Origin: Massilia sp. ZL223
GTDB taxonomy: Bacteria; Pseudomonadota; Gammaproteobacteria; Burkholderiales; Burkholderiaceae_D
Length of the DNA stretch: 34,964 nucleotides
Direction of reading: 5' to 3'
Assembly: GCF_018119395.1 (NCBI RefSeq)
Contig: NZ_JAGPWD010000049.1
Coordinates: 1 to 34,964, forward strand
In this document: positions 23,616 to 31,626 of the stretch, in pieces
Numbering within the stretch: position 1 is the first letter of the stretch
Layout: each line of letters starts with the position of its first letter
Program-made: the position numbers and the translations under genes
Notes under the pieces: generated by a model
The model's database searches: none
What the model was told of the DNA's origin: nothing
What the model saw: the letters and a program-made list of their open reading frames with translations, nothing else

Positions 23616-26240
23616 ATGGTAGACAATCTGCACCCCGCAAGCGCAACAACGGGAACCTGGCTGGACGGCGCGGTCGACACCATCGCACGCGAGATCGGGC
23701 TCGACCAGCAGGAAGTGGCCGCGCGCATGGCCTTCCTCGAACTGGGCGAACAGGATCATTCCCTCCTGCGCGACCTGCACGAGCTGGTCGACCACGACAT
23801 CGAGACGTTTTCCGACAGCTTCTATGCGCATATCCTGAGCTTCGACGCATTGCGTTCCCTGGTCAGGAACGAGGATACGGTCACCCGGCTGAAGCATGCC
23901 CAGGCCGCCTATTTCCGCAGCCTGACGGCGGGCGTGTACGACGAAAACTATATCCGCGAACGCCTGCGGGTAGGATTGGTTCACCAGCGCGTCGGCCTGG
24001 AACCGAAATGGTACATCGGCGCCTACCGCAAGTACCTGGCCGAGATGAGCGACCTGCTGTGGGAACGGCACCGCGCCGAGCCGGAGCGCTTCAAGGCCGC
24101 CATCAACAGCGTTCTCAAGGTTGTATGCCTGGACATGGGCCTGGCCCTCGACACCTATGCGCATGCCGACCAGCGCAGCGTGGTCCAGCACCAGAATTAC
24201 CTGGAACAGGTGATCGACGGAATGCCGGCAGGCCTGATCGTGGTCGATGCCGCGCACCGCATCCGCTCCATGAACACGACCATGCAGGACATGCTCGGCA
24301 TCCCGCAAGATGCCCTCGAATCGCTGCCGCCGCTCGAATCGCTGATCCCGGCGCCGGAGCTGTCGGAGCGCATGGCCGCGGCCCTCGCGTCCGGCGCACC
24401 CCAGGACGGCGTGGTCGTTCCCATCGATGGGCATGCCGAGGGGGTGCGTTACCTCGAATGCAATATCCGACGCACGCGCCAGGAGGACAAGCAGATCCTC
24501 CTGCTGATCTGCCAGGACATCACGTTCAAGCGCCACGCCCGCCTGCGCCTGCAGGAAAGCGAGGAATTCTTCCGGCTGACCTTCACCCAGGCCGCGGTGG
24601 GCATTGCCCTGTTGTCGCGCGAAGGCCGTTTCGTGCGGGTCAACCGCAAGCTCACCAAGATCGTCGGCTATACCGAGATCGAATTGCTGCAGCGCTTCAT
24701 CCACCAGATCACGCATCCGGACGACCTGCTGGACGACCGTGTCCTGGTCCGCAAGCTCATCGACGGCGAGATCCGCGACTTCCAGCGCGAGACGCGCTAC
24801 GTGGCGAAGGGCGGACGTCCGATCTGGGTGGCGGTCAGCGCATCGGCGATGCGCGAGGCCCTCAGCGGCGAGCTGCGGCTGATCGTCGCCGTGGAGGATA
24901 TCTCCCGCCGGAAGCAGGCCGAGGAGGCCCTGGTGCGCATGGCCAACCACGACGTGCTGACCGGCTTGCCGAATCGCGCCCTGCTGCAGGACCGGCTGGC
25001 GCATGCGATCTCGCAGGCCCAGCGCATGCAGCGCCAGGTCGGGGTGATGTTCATCGACCTGGACCGCTTCAAGCACGTCAACGATAGTCTCGGCCACGAG
25101 GCCGGCGACCAGATGATCATCGAGATCGCGCGCAGGCTGGCGACCAGCCTGCGCGAGAGCGACACGGTGGCGCGCCAGGGCGGCGACGAGTTCGTGGTGG
25201 TGCTGCCCGACCTGGGCAGCCCGGCCGATGCCGCGCTGGTCGCGCAGAAGCTCCTGGCGGAACTGTTCCAGCCCCTGACCTTGTGCGGCACCGAGCTGTT
25301 CCCGACCGGGAGCATCGGCATCGCGATCTATCCGCGCGACGGCCAGGACTGCAATACCCTGCTCAAGGCGGCCGACAGCGCCATGTACCGGTCCAAGGCC
25401 AGCGGCGGCAACCATTTCGACTTCTATACCGCGGACATGGGCGTCCACGCCGAGGAGCACCTGCACGTCGAAGCCAGGCTGCAGCGGGCGCTGCAGCGCG
25501 GTGAATTCGCGTTGCATTACCAGCCCCAGGTCGACGCCGCCAGCGGGCGCATCATCGGCCTGGAAGCGCTGCTGCGCTGGGAAGGGGAGGGCAAGGACGG
25601 ACTGTCGCCGGCGGACGTCATCCCGCTGGCGGAGGAAACCGGCCTGATCGTGCCGATCGGCGAGTGGGTGCTGGCGACGGCAATGCGCCAGCTGGCCGCC
25701 TTCCAGCGCATGGGCCTGGGAGAGCTGCGCATGAGCGTCAACGTCTCGGCACGCCAGCTGCAGCAGCAGGACATGGCGGCGCAAGTGGAAAGCCTGCTGG
25801 CGCAGACCGGCTGCGCTCCGTCTTCGCTGACCCTGGAAATCGCCGAAACCCTGCTGATGGACAGCGTTGGCACGCCGGCCGAGACCATGGCGCGGCTGTC
25901 GGAAATGGGAGTGCGGCTGGCTATCGACGACTTCTGCGCGGGCTATTCGAGCCTGGCCAACCTCAGGCGCTTCCCGATCGGCAGCCTGAAGATCGACCGC
26001 TCCTTCATCTCCGACATCGCCACCAACGACGACACCGCCGCCATCGTCAAGGCCGTGATCGCGCTGGCCGACGCGATGAAGCTGGACGTGACCGCCGTGG
26101 GCGTCGAGAGCGCTGGCCAGCAGGCGATCCTGGAAGCGCACGGATGCCGGCGCATGCAGGGCTACCGCTTCGGGCCGCCGATGGCCGCGGCCGAGATCGA
26201 AGCGCTGCTGCTGTCCCGGCAAGCGGACGTGGCCGCATGA
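23616..26240 (+). CDS. Globin-coupled GGDEF-EAL protein (oxygen-sensing diguanylate cyclase)
   Basis: An 874-residue c-di-GMP enzyme. Residues about 20-180 are a protoglobin-type heme sensor with candidate proximal H123 in GLVHQRVG, as in DosC-like globin-coupled cyclases. Two PAS-like domains follow (about 190-305 and 310-430, ending in VEDISRRKQAEEAL). The GGDEF domain has an intact GGDEF at 522-526 and an RxxD inhibitory site (R513-D516) five residues before it. The EAL domain keeps EAL at 650-652, NVSARQ, AIDDFCAGYSSL and KIDRSFI, but the catalytic EGVE motif reads VGVE (V828), predicting weak or no phosphodiesterase activity. Net role: c-di-GMP synthesis under gas control. The frame is open far upstream; ATG 23616 begins the conserved part. 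It overlaps the next gene by four bases. Confidence 0.9.
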   Translation: MVDNLHPASATTGTWLDGAVDTIAREIGLDQQEVAARMAFLELGEQDHSLLRDLHELVDHDIETFSDSFYAHILSFDALRSLVRNEDTVTRLKHAQAAYFRSLTAGVYDENYIRERLRVGLVHQRVGLEPKWYIGAYRKYLAEMSDLLWERHRAEPERFKAAINSVLKVVCLDMGLALDTYAHADQRSVVQHQNYLEQVIDGMPAGLIVVDAAHRIRSMNTTMQDMLGIPQDALESLPPLESLIPAPELSERMAAALASGAPQDGVVVPIDGHAEGVRYLECNIRRTRQEDKQILLLICQDITFKRHARLRLQESEEFFRLTFTQAAVGIALLSREGRFVRVNRKLTKIVGYTEIELLQRFIHQITHPDDLLDDRVLVRKLIDGEIRDFQRETRYVAKGGRPIWVAVSASAMREALSGELRLIVAVEDISRRKQAEEALVRMANHDVLTGLPNRALLQDRLAHAISQAQRMQRQVGVMFIDLDRFKHVNDSLGHEAGDQMIIEIARRLATSLRESDTVARQGGDEFVVVLPDLGSPADAALVAQKLLAELFQPLTLCGTELFPTGSIGIAIYPRDGQDCNTLLKAADSAMYRSKASGGNHFDFYTADMGVHAEEHLHVEARLQRALQRGEFALHYQPQVDAASGRIIGLEALLRWEGEGKDGLSPADVIPLAEETGLIVPIGEWVLATAMRQLAAFQRMGLGELRMSVNVSARQLQQQDMAAQVESLLAQTGCAPSSLTLEIAETLLMDSVGTPAETMARLSEMGVRLAIDDFCAGYSSLANLRRFPIGSLKIDRSFISDIATNDDTAAIVKAVIALADAMKLDVTAVGVESAGQQAILEAHGCRRMQGYRFGPPMAAAEIEALLLSRQADVAA

Positions 26241-28690
26241 TGCCGCTCGTGCGCCGCATTCCCAGCACGACGCGCCTGCTTGTCCTGACCGGCCTGCTCG
26301 CCGTGCTGACGGCCTGGCTGGCCCAGGGCAACGCGGCCATGCTGCCCTGGTCTCCGCGCTGGTATCTTCCGGTTCACTTTGGAGCGGAGCTGTTCTCGAT
26401 CGTGGTCGCGATGCTGGTCTTCGTGATCGGCGGGCACAGCGTCGACGGACGGATTCCGGCCACGGTGGCGCTGCTGTCGCCGGCCGCACTGGCGGTCGGG
26501 CTGCTCGACATCGGACACCTGCTGTCGATGCCCGGCATGCCCGGTCTCGCGCGGCCGGCGTCGGTTGCCGACGGCCTTGCGTTCTGGCTACTGGCGCGCG
26601 GCGCCGGCGCGGTGCTGCTGCTGGCGGCGGCCCTGGTCCCGCCCGGATACGCGGTCGGGCGCCGCGGCTATCGCTGGGGCGTGCTGTGCGCGCTCGCGCT
26701 GGCCGCCGGCGGCTACTGGCTGGTGCTGGCGCGTCCAGGGCTGATCCCCGCCACCTTCGTGCCCGGACAAGGCCCGAGCGCGTTCAAGGTCCATGCCGAG
26801 TACGCCCTGACGGCCCTGAACGCCTGCGCGGCCATGGTCCTGCTGGCGCGCGCGCGCCGCACGCACGCGCGCGCCGACCGCTACCTCGCGGCCGGGGCGG
26901 CGATCATGGGGCTGAGCGGCGTGAGCTTCACCCTTTACCTGGCCCCCGACGACGTGTTCAACATGGTCGGGCATGCGTACAAGGCGATTGCCTACTTGTG
27001 CCTGCACCGGGCCATCTTCGTCGATGTGGTCCAGGCGCCGTACCGCCGGCTGCGCATGTCGGAGCAATGGCTGGCGGAGAGCAGGAACGAGTTCCGCAGC
27101 CTGATGGAATGCGCGCCGGATGCAATCCTGCTGTCGGGCGCCGAGGGACGCGTGAGCATGATGAATGCGCGCGCTGAAGAGCTGTTCGGCGTCGGGCGCG
27201 CGGTGGCGGCCGGACTGCCGCTGGAGCTGCTCCTGCCGCCGGCAGAGGGAGAGGACGAGATGCGCTGCCGCCGCCTCTACGGTCCGTCCTTCCCGGCCGA
27301 GGTGAGGCGCGCGGCGACGCCGGACGGGCAGCAGATCGCCATCGTGCGCGACCTGTCGGAACGCCGCCGCCTGGAGCGCGCCCTGGTCGAGCAGCTCGCC
27401 TACGATGCGCTGACCGGGCTGCCGAACCGGCACCGCGTGCTCGAGATGCTGGGCGACGCGATCGGCGCGGCGCGCCAGGAGAGACGCACGCTGGCGGTGC
27501 TGGTGCTCGACATCGACGCGTTCAGGAAGATCAACAGCAATTATGGCTGGGCCAGCGGCGACCAGGTGCTGCACGAATGCGTGGCGCGGATCGCGCCGCG
27601 CCTGGGCACGGGAGACGCCCTCGCGCGCCAGGGGGGCAACGAGTTCATCGTCGTGCAAAAACATTCCAGCCGCGAGGCCGCGGCGGCGCTTGCCGACTCG
27701 CTGCTGGACTGCATGCGCGCGCCCTTCCTGCTGGACGGACAACGCGCCCTGCTGTCGGCCAGCGTCGGCATCGCCGTCCTGCCGCCCGGTCCCTGCACGC
27801 CCTCGCAACTGGTGCAGATGGCGCAGCTGGCGATGGCCGACGCCCGCAGCCATGGCGCGGCGCGGATCAGCTTCCACACGGCCGAAATGGCCAGGAGCAT
27901 CCGCGAGCGGATCGAGCTGGAAGCCATGCTGTCCCATGCCCTCGAGCGCGGCCAGCTGGTGCTGCAGTACCAGCCGCGCATCAGCCTCGGGGGCAGCCAG
28001 GTGGTCGGAATCGAAGCCCTGGTGCGCTGGCGCCACCCGGTGCTGGGCCTGGTGCCGCCGGCCCGCTTCATTCCGCTGGCGGAAGAAACCGGCATGATCG
28101 AGGAAATCGACCTCTGGGTGCTGCGCGAAGCCTGCACCCGCGCCGCCGCATGGCATGCCGAAGGCCTGCCGCTGGGGCGGGTATCGGTCAACCTGTCGGC
28201 ACGCAAGTTCCAGCAGGCCGGCCTGGCGCAGCGGGTGCGCAGGGTGCTGGAGGACAGCGGCCTCGATCCGGCGCGGCTGGAGCTCGAGATTACCGAAAGC
28301 ACGGTGATGCAGGACACCGAGGATGCGGCCGCGGTGCTGCGCTCGCTGAAGGCGCTCGGCGTCACCCTGTCCATCGACGATTTCGGTACCGGCTATTCGT
28401 CGCTGAGCTACCTGAAGCGCTTCCCGCTCGACGTGCTGAAGATCGACCGCTCCTTCGTAAAGGACGTGGTCGGCGATCCCAACGACGCCGCCATCACGCG
28501 CGCCATCATCGCCCTGGCGCATGGCCTGAACCTGGAAGCGGTGGCGGAAGGGGTGGAAACGGCCGAGCAGGCGAACTTCCTGAAGGACAACGGCTGCGAC
28601 GAGATCCAGGGCTATTACTACAGCCCGCCCGTATGGCCGGAACAGCTGACCCACTTCCTGTTGTCGGAATTCCAGGACCTGGCGGGCTAG
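26237..28690 (+). CDS. Membrane MASE-type GGDEF-EAL protein (phosphodiesterase)
   Basis: An 817-residue inner-membrane c-di-GMP protein. The first 255 residues hold seven or eight helices with GLLDIGHLLSMPGMPG and FKVHAEYALTALN, resembling the MASE3 sensor. A PAS-like domain follows (about 285-380). The GGDEF domain is degenerate: GGNEF at 466-470 lacks the metal-binding acidic residue, and KINSNYGWASGD departs from the usual INDxxGHxxGD. The EAL domain is complete (EAL 593-595, ELEITES, SIDDFGTGYSSL, KIDRSFV, E771-G-V-E774), so phosphodiesterase activity is predicted, possibly with GTP binding by the dead cyclase as an activator. It starts at ATG 26237 within the stop of the upstream gene (ATGA), indicating coupled translation. 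Confidence 0.9.
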   Translation: MMPLVRRIPSTTRLLVLTGLLAVLTAWLAQGNAAMLPWSPRWYLPVHFGAELFSIVVAMLVFVIGGHSVDGRIPATVALLSPAALAVGLLDIGHLLSMPGMPGLARPASVADGLAFWLLARGAGAVLLLAAALVPPGYAVGRRGYRWGVLCALALAAGGYWLVLARPGLIPATFVPGQGPSAFKVHAEYALTALNACAAMVLLARARRTHARADRYLAAGAAIMGLSGVSFTLYLAPDDVFNMVGHAYKAIAYLCLHRAIFVDVVQAPYRRLRMSEQWLAESRNEFRSLMECAPDAILLSGAEGRVSMMNARAEELFGVGRAVAAGLPLELLLPPAEGEDEMRCRRLYGPSFPAEVRRAATPDGQQIAIVRDLSERRRLERALVEQLAYDALTGLPNRHRVLEMLGDAIGAARQERRTLAVLVLDIDAFRKINSNYGWASGDQVLHECVARIAPRLGTGDALARQGGNEFIVVQKHSSREAAAALADSLLDCMRAPFLLDGQRALLSASVGIAVLPPGPCTPSQLVQMAQLAMADARSHGAARISFHTAEMARSIRERIELEAMLSHALERGQLVLQYQPRISLGGSQVVGIEALVRWRHPVLGLVPPARFIPLAEETGMIEEIDLWVLREACTRAAAWHAEGLPLGRVSVNLSARKFQQAGLAQRVRRVLEDSGLDPARLELEITESTVMQDTEDAAAVLRSLKALGVTLSIDDFGTGYSSLSYLKRFPLDVLKIDRSFVKDVVGDPNDAAITRAIIALAHGLNLEAVAEGVETAEQANFLKDNGCDEIQGYYYSPPVWPEQLTHFLLSEFQDLAG

Positions 28691-28744
28691 GGACCGGGAC
28701 GCCGCCGCTTTCATTACCTCGATGACTTTTACGATACCAACAAC

Positions 28745-30382
28745 ATGCTAAACAACCTCACCATCAGATCGCGCCTGGTTTTCCTGACCGGCTTCCTTTC
28801 CTTCCAGCTGGTCGTCGGCGCCGTTATCGGCCTGGTCAGCCTGGGCATGGCGAACGACGCCATGCGCTCGATCTACGCGGACCGGCTGGTCCCATTGGGA
28901 CAGCTGGACCGCATCATCCGCCTGCTGAACATCAACCAGATGGATGTCGCCAAGTCCATCGTGGCCGATCCGGCGGCGGCAGGCCGCAACCTGGATGAGA
29001 TCGAGGCCAACATCCAGACCATTTCCAGGACCTGGGAAGCCTACATGGGCACCTACCTGACCGACGAGGAAAGGCGGCTCGCCGAGCAGTTCAGGCAGCA
29101 TCGAAGCCGCTTCGTGGACGAGGGCCTGCAGCCCGCCGTGGCGGCGCTGCGCGCCGGCGACACGCAGCTGGCGACCGCGATCATGAACGGGAAAATGACC
29201 GACCTGTTCGTCCCGGTGCGCCGGAGCATCGACGCGCTGATCGAATTGCAGCTCAAGGTGGCGCACAGCGAATACGAGACCTCGCAGACGCTGTACCGCT
29301 ACGTGTTCATCAGCTGCATCGCAGGTGTCGTGTTCGGCGTCGTGCTGGCGCTCGGCCTCGGCCTCTGGATTACCCGTTCGATCTCCAGGCCCCTGGACGC
29401 GGCGGTCAGGATCGCCGGCAGCGTGGCGGCGGGCGACCTGAGCCAGCGGATCGAGGTCGGGTCGGCCAACGAGATCGGCCAGCTCATGCAGGCCTTGAAG
29501 GACATGAACGGGGGACTGGCCGACATCGTGTCGCGGGTAAGGACGGGCGCCGACAGCATGGCCACCGCCTCGAACCAGATCGCGGCGGGCAACCAGGACC
29601 TGTCGTCCCGCACCGAAGAACAGGCATCCTCGCTGGAAGAGACGGCAGCCTCCATGGAAGAACTGACCTCGACGGTCAGGCAGAACGCCGACAATGCGAA
29701 GCACGCCAGCCAGCTCGCGGCCTCGGCATCCGGCATCGCGCTCCAGGGCGGCGAGGTCGTGGCGCGGGTGGTCCACACGATGGATGGCATCAGTGCGTCG
29801 TCCAGGAAGATAGGCGACATCATCGCCGTGATCGACAGCATCGCCTTCCAGACGAACATCCTCGCCCTGAATGCTGCCGTGGAAGCAGCCCGGGCCGGCG
29901 AGCAGGGCAGGGGATTCGCGGTGGTCGCGTCGGAAGTGCGGAACCTGGCCCAGCGCTCCGCCTCCGCCGCCAGGGAGATCAAGAGCCTGATCGAACACTC
30001 GGCGGAGCAGGTGGACGCCGGCGGCAGGCTGGTCGCCCAGGCGGGGGCCACCATGCAGGAGATCGTCGACAGCGTACGGCGGGTGACCGACATCATGGCC
30101 GAGATCAGCGCCGCCAGCCAGGAACAAAGCGCCGGGATCGAACAGGTCAACCGGGCCATCGCGCAGATGGACCAGGTCACCCAGCAGAATGCCGCCCTGG
30201 TCGAGGAAGCCGCCGGCGCGGCCGAGTCGCTGCAGAGCCAGGCGGCCGGCCTGTCGCAGGTGGTGAGCGTGTTCCAGCTGCATGCGGCGCCAGGCCGCCA
30301 GGAAGTCCTGGCCGCGCCGCGCTCCGGCCAGCCGGCGCGGCTGGCCATGGGCGGCGCCGCGCCGGACGCATGGCCTCGCTAG
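28745..30382 (+). CDS. Methyl-accepting chemotaxis protein
   Basis: A 545-residue chemoreceptor. A membrane helix at about 10-32, a periplasmic four-helix-bundle sensor (about 35-188, MCP 4HB type), a second helix at about 190-212, a HAMP domain starting at TRSISRPLDAAVRIA, and a long cytoplasmic coiled coil. The signalling tip IAFQTNILALNAAVEAARAGEQGRGFAVVASEVR is complete, and methylation-type Gln/Glu pairs are visible around LSSRTEEQASSLEETAASMEEL. There is no C-terminal NWETF-like CheR-binding pentapeptide. It follows the phosphodiesterase gene by 54 bases on the same strand, so co-transcription with the c-di-GMP pair is likely. Its stop is one base from the stop of convergent pilC. Ligand unknown. 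Confidence 0.95.
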   Translation: MLNNLTIRSRLVFLTGFLSFQLVVGAVIGLVSLGMANDAMRSIYADRLVPLGQLDRIIRLLNINQMDVAKSIVADPAAAGRNLDEIEANIQTISRTWEAYMGTYLTDEERRLAEQFRQHRSRFVDEGLQPAVAALRAGDTQLATAIMNGKMTDLFVPVRRSIDALIELQLKVAHSEYETSQTLYRYVFISCIAGVVFGVVLALGLGLWITRSISRPLDAAVRIAGSVAAGDLSQRIEVGSANEIGQLMQALKDMNGGLADIVSRVRTGADSMATASNQIAAGNQDLSSRTEEQASSLEETAASMEELTSTVRQNADNAKHASQLAASASGIALQGGEVVARVVHTMDGISASSRKIGDIIAVIDSIAFQTNILALNAAVEAARAGEQGRGFAVVASEVRNLAQRSASAAREIKSLIEHSAEQVDAGGRLVAQAGATMQEIVDSVRRVTDIMAEISAASQEQSAGIEQVNRAIAQMDQVTQQNAALVEEAAGAAESLQSQAAGLSQVVSVFQLHAAPGRQEVLAAPRSGQPARLAMGGAAPDAWPR

Positions 30383-30383
30383 T

Positions 30384-31619
30384 TCAGACCACCGAACCCA
30401 GCTTGAAGATCGGCAGGTACATGGCCACCACCAGGCCGCCGATCAGCACGCCCAGGATCACCATGATCAGCGGCTCCATCAGCGAGGACAGGGCGGCCAC
30501 CGCCTCGTCCACTTCGGCCTCGAAGAAGTCCGCCACCTTGCCCAGCATGGCGTCGAGCGCACCCGATTCCTCGCCGATCTGGACCATCTGGGTGACCAAG
30601 CTCGGGAACACGTCCGTGTTCTGCATCGCCATGGTCAGGCTGGTGCCGGTGCTGACCTCGGTCTGGATCTTGCGCGTGGCGTCCAGGTAGACCGCGTTGC
30701 CCGAGGCGCCGCCGACCGAGTCCAGTGCTTCCACCAGCGGCACGCCGGCCGCGAACATGGTCGACAGGGTGCGGGTCCAGCGCGCGATGGTCGCCTTGCG
30801 GACCACCGGCCCGAAGATCGGGATGCGCAGCAGGATCCGGTCCATGGCCTGCTGCATCTTGAGCGAGCGGCGCCAGGCCTGGAAGAAGAAATAGATGGTG
30901 CCGAAGATGCCGCCGAAGATCAGGTACCACCAGCTGACGAAGAATTCCGAGATCGCCATCACCATCAGGGTTGGGGCCGGCAAGTCGGCGCCGAAGCTCT
31001 GGAATACCGACTTGAAGGCCGGCACCACCCAGATCATGATCACGGCCGTGACCACGAAGGCGATCGCCAGGATCGAGATCGGGTAGGTCAGGGCCGACTT
31101 GATCTTGCTCTTCAGGGCCAGCGTCTTTTCCTTGTAGATCGCCAGACGGGTCAGGAGGTCTTCGAGAATGCCCGCCTGTTCGCCCGCGCCCACCAGGTTG
31201 CAGAACAGCGGGTCGAAATACACCGGGTACTTGCGGAAAGCGTTGTTCAGGCTGGTGCCGGTCTCGACGTCGGCGCGCAGGTCCAGGATCAGCTTGGACA
31301 TCGACGGGTTGGCGTGGCCCTTGCCGACGATGTCGAAAGACTGCAGCAGCGGCACGCCGGCCTTCATCATGGTCGCCAGCTGGCGCGTGAACATGGTCAG
31401 GTCCTTGTCGGTGATCTTCTTGCCGGCGCGGTAGACCTTTTTCTTGACCTTGGTGACCATGATGCCCTGGCGGCGCAGGGTCACGTTGACGATCGCCTCG
31501 CCGCCTGCGCGCAGCTCGCCGCGCACGGTCTTGCCGGTCTTGTCCTTGCCTTCCCAGGCATAGACCTGCTCCTTGACCTGGGCGCCGGCGCGGCTGCGGG
31601 TGGGTGCGGAAGTTGCCAT
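30384..31619 (-). CDS. pilC: Type IV pilus inner-membrane platform protein PilC
   Basis: PilC is the polytopic platform that couples the PilB ATPase to pilin polymerisation in the inner membrane. The 411-residue protein has two related T2SSF domains (about 75-200 and 280-405), each with the family's FTRQLATMMKAGVPL/WTRTLSTMFAAGVPL start and GEESGALDAML-type ending, plus three membrane helices. The frame is open to 31646; the ATG at 31619, preceded by AGGA, gives the usual N-terminus and leaves seven bases after the pilB stop. pilD, which should follow, is displaced by the 11.7-kb block. No terminator is visible between it and the convergent chemoreceptor gene. Confidence 0.96.
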   Translation of the reverse strand: MATSAPTRSRAGAQVKEQVYAWEGKDKTGKTVRGELRAGGEAIVNVTLRRQGIMVTKVKKKVYRAGKKITDKDLTMFTRQLATMMKAGVPLLQSFDIVGKGHANPSMSKLILDLRADVETGTSLNNAFRKYPVYFDPLFCNLVGAGEQAGILEDLLTRLAIYKEKTLALKSKIKSALTYPISILAIAFVVTAVIMIWVVPAFKSVFQSFGADLPAPTLMVMAISEFFVSWWYLIFGGIFGTIYFFFQAWRRSLKMQQAMDRILLRIPIFGPVVRKATIARWTRTLSTMFAAGVPLVEALDSVGGASGNAVYLDATRKIQTEVSTGTSLTMAMQNTDVFPSLVTQMVQIGEESGALDAMLGKVADFFEAEVDEAVAALSSLMEPLIMVILGVLIGGLVVAMYLPIFKLGSVV

Positions 31620-31626
31620 ATGATTC

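Noticed and set aside
23226..26489. A 1087-codon minus-strand frame over the globin-GGDEF-EAL gene
   Set aside because: An antisense shadow of a well-supported multi-domain gene; its product is low-complexity with no recognisable domain.
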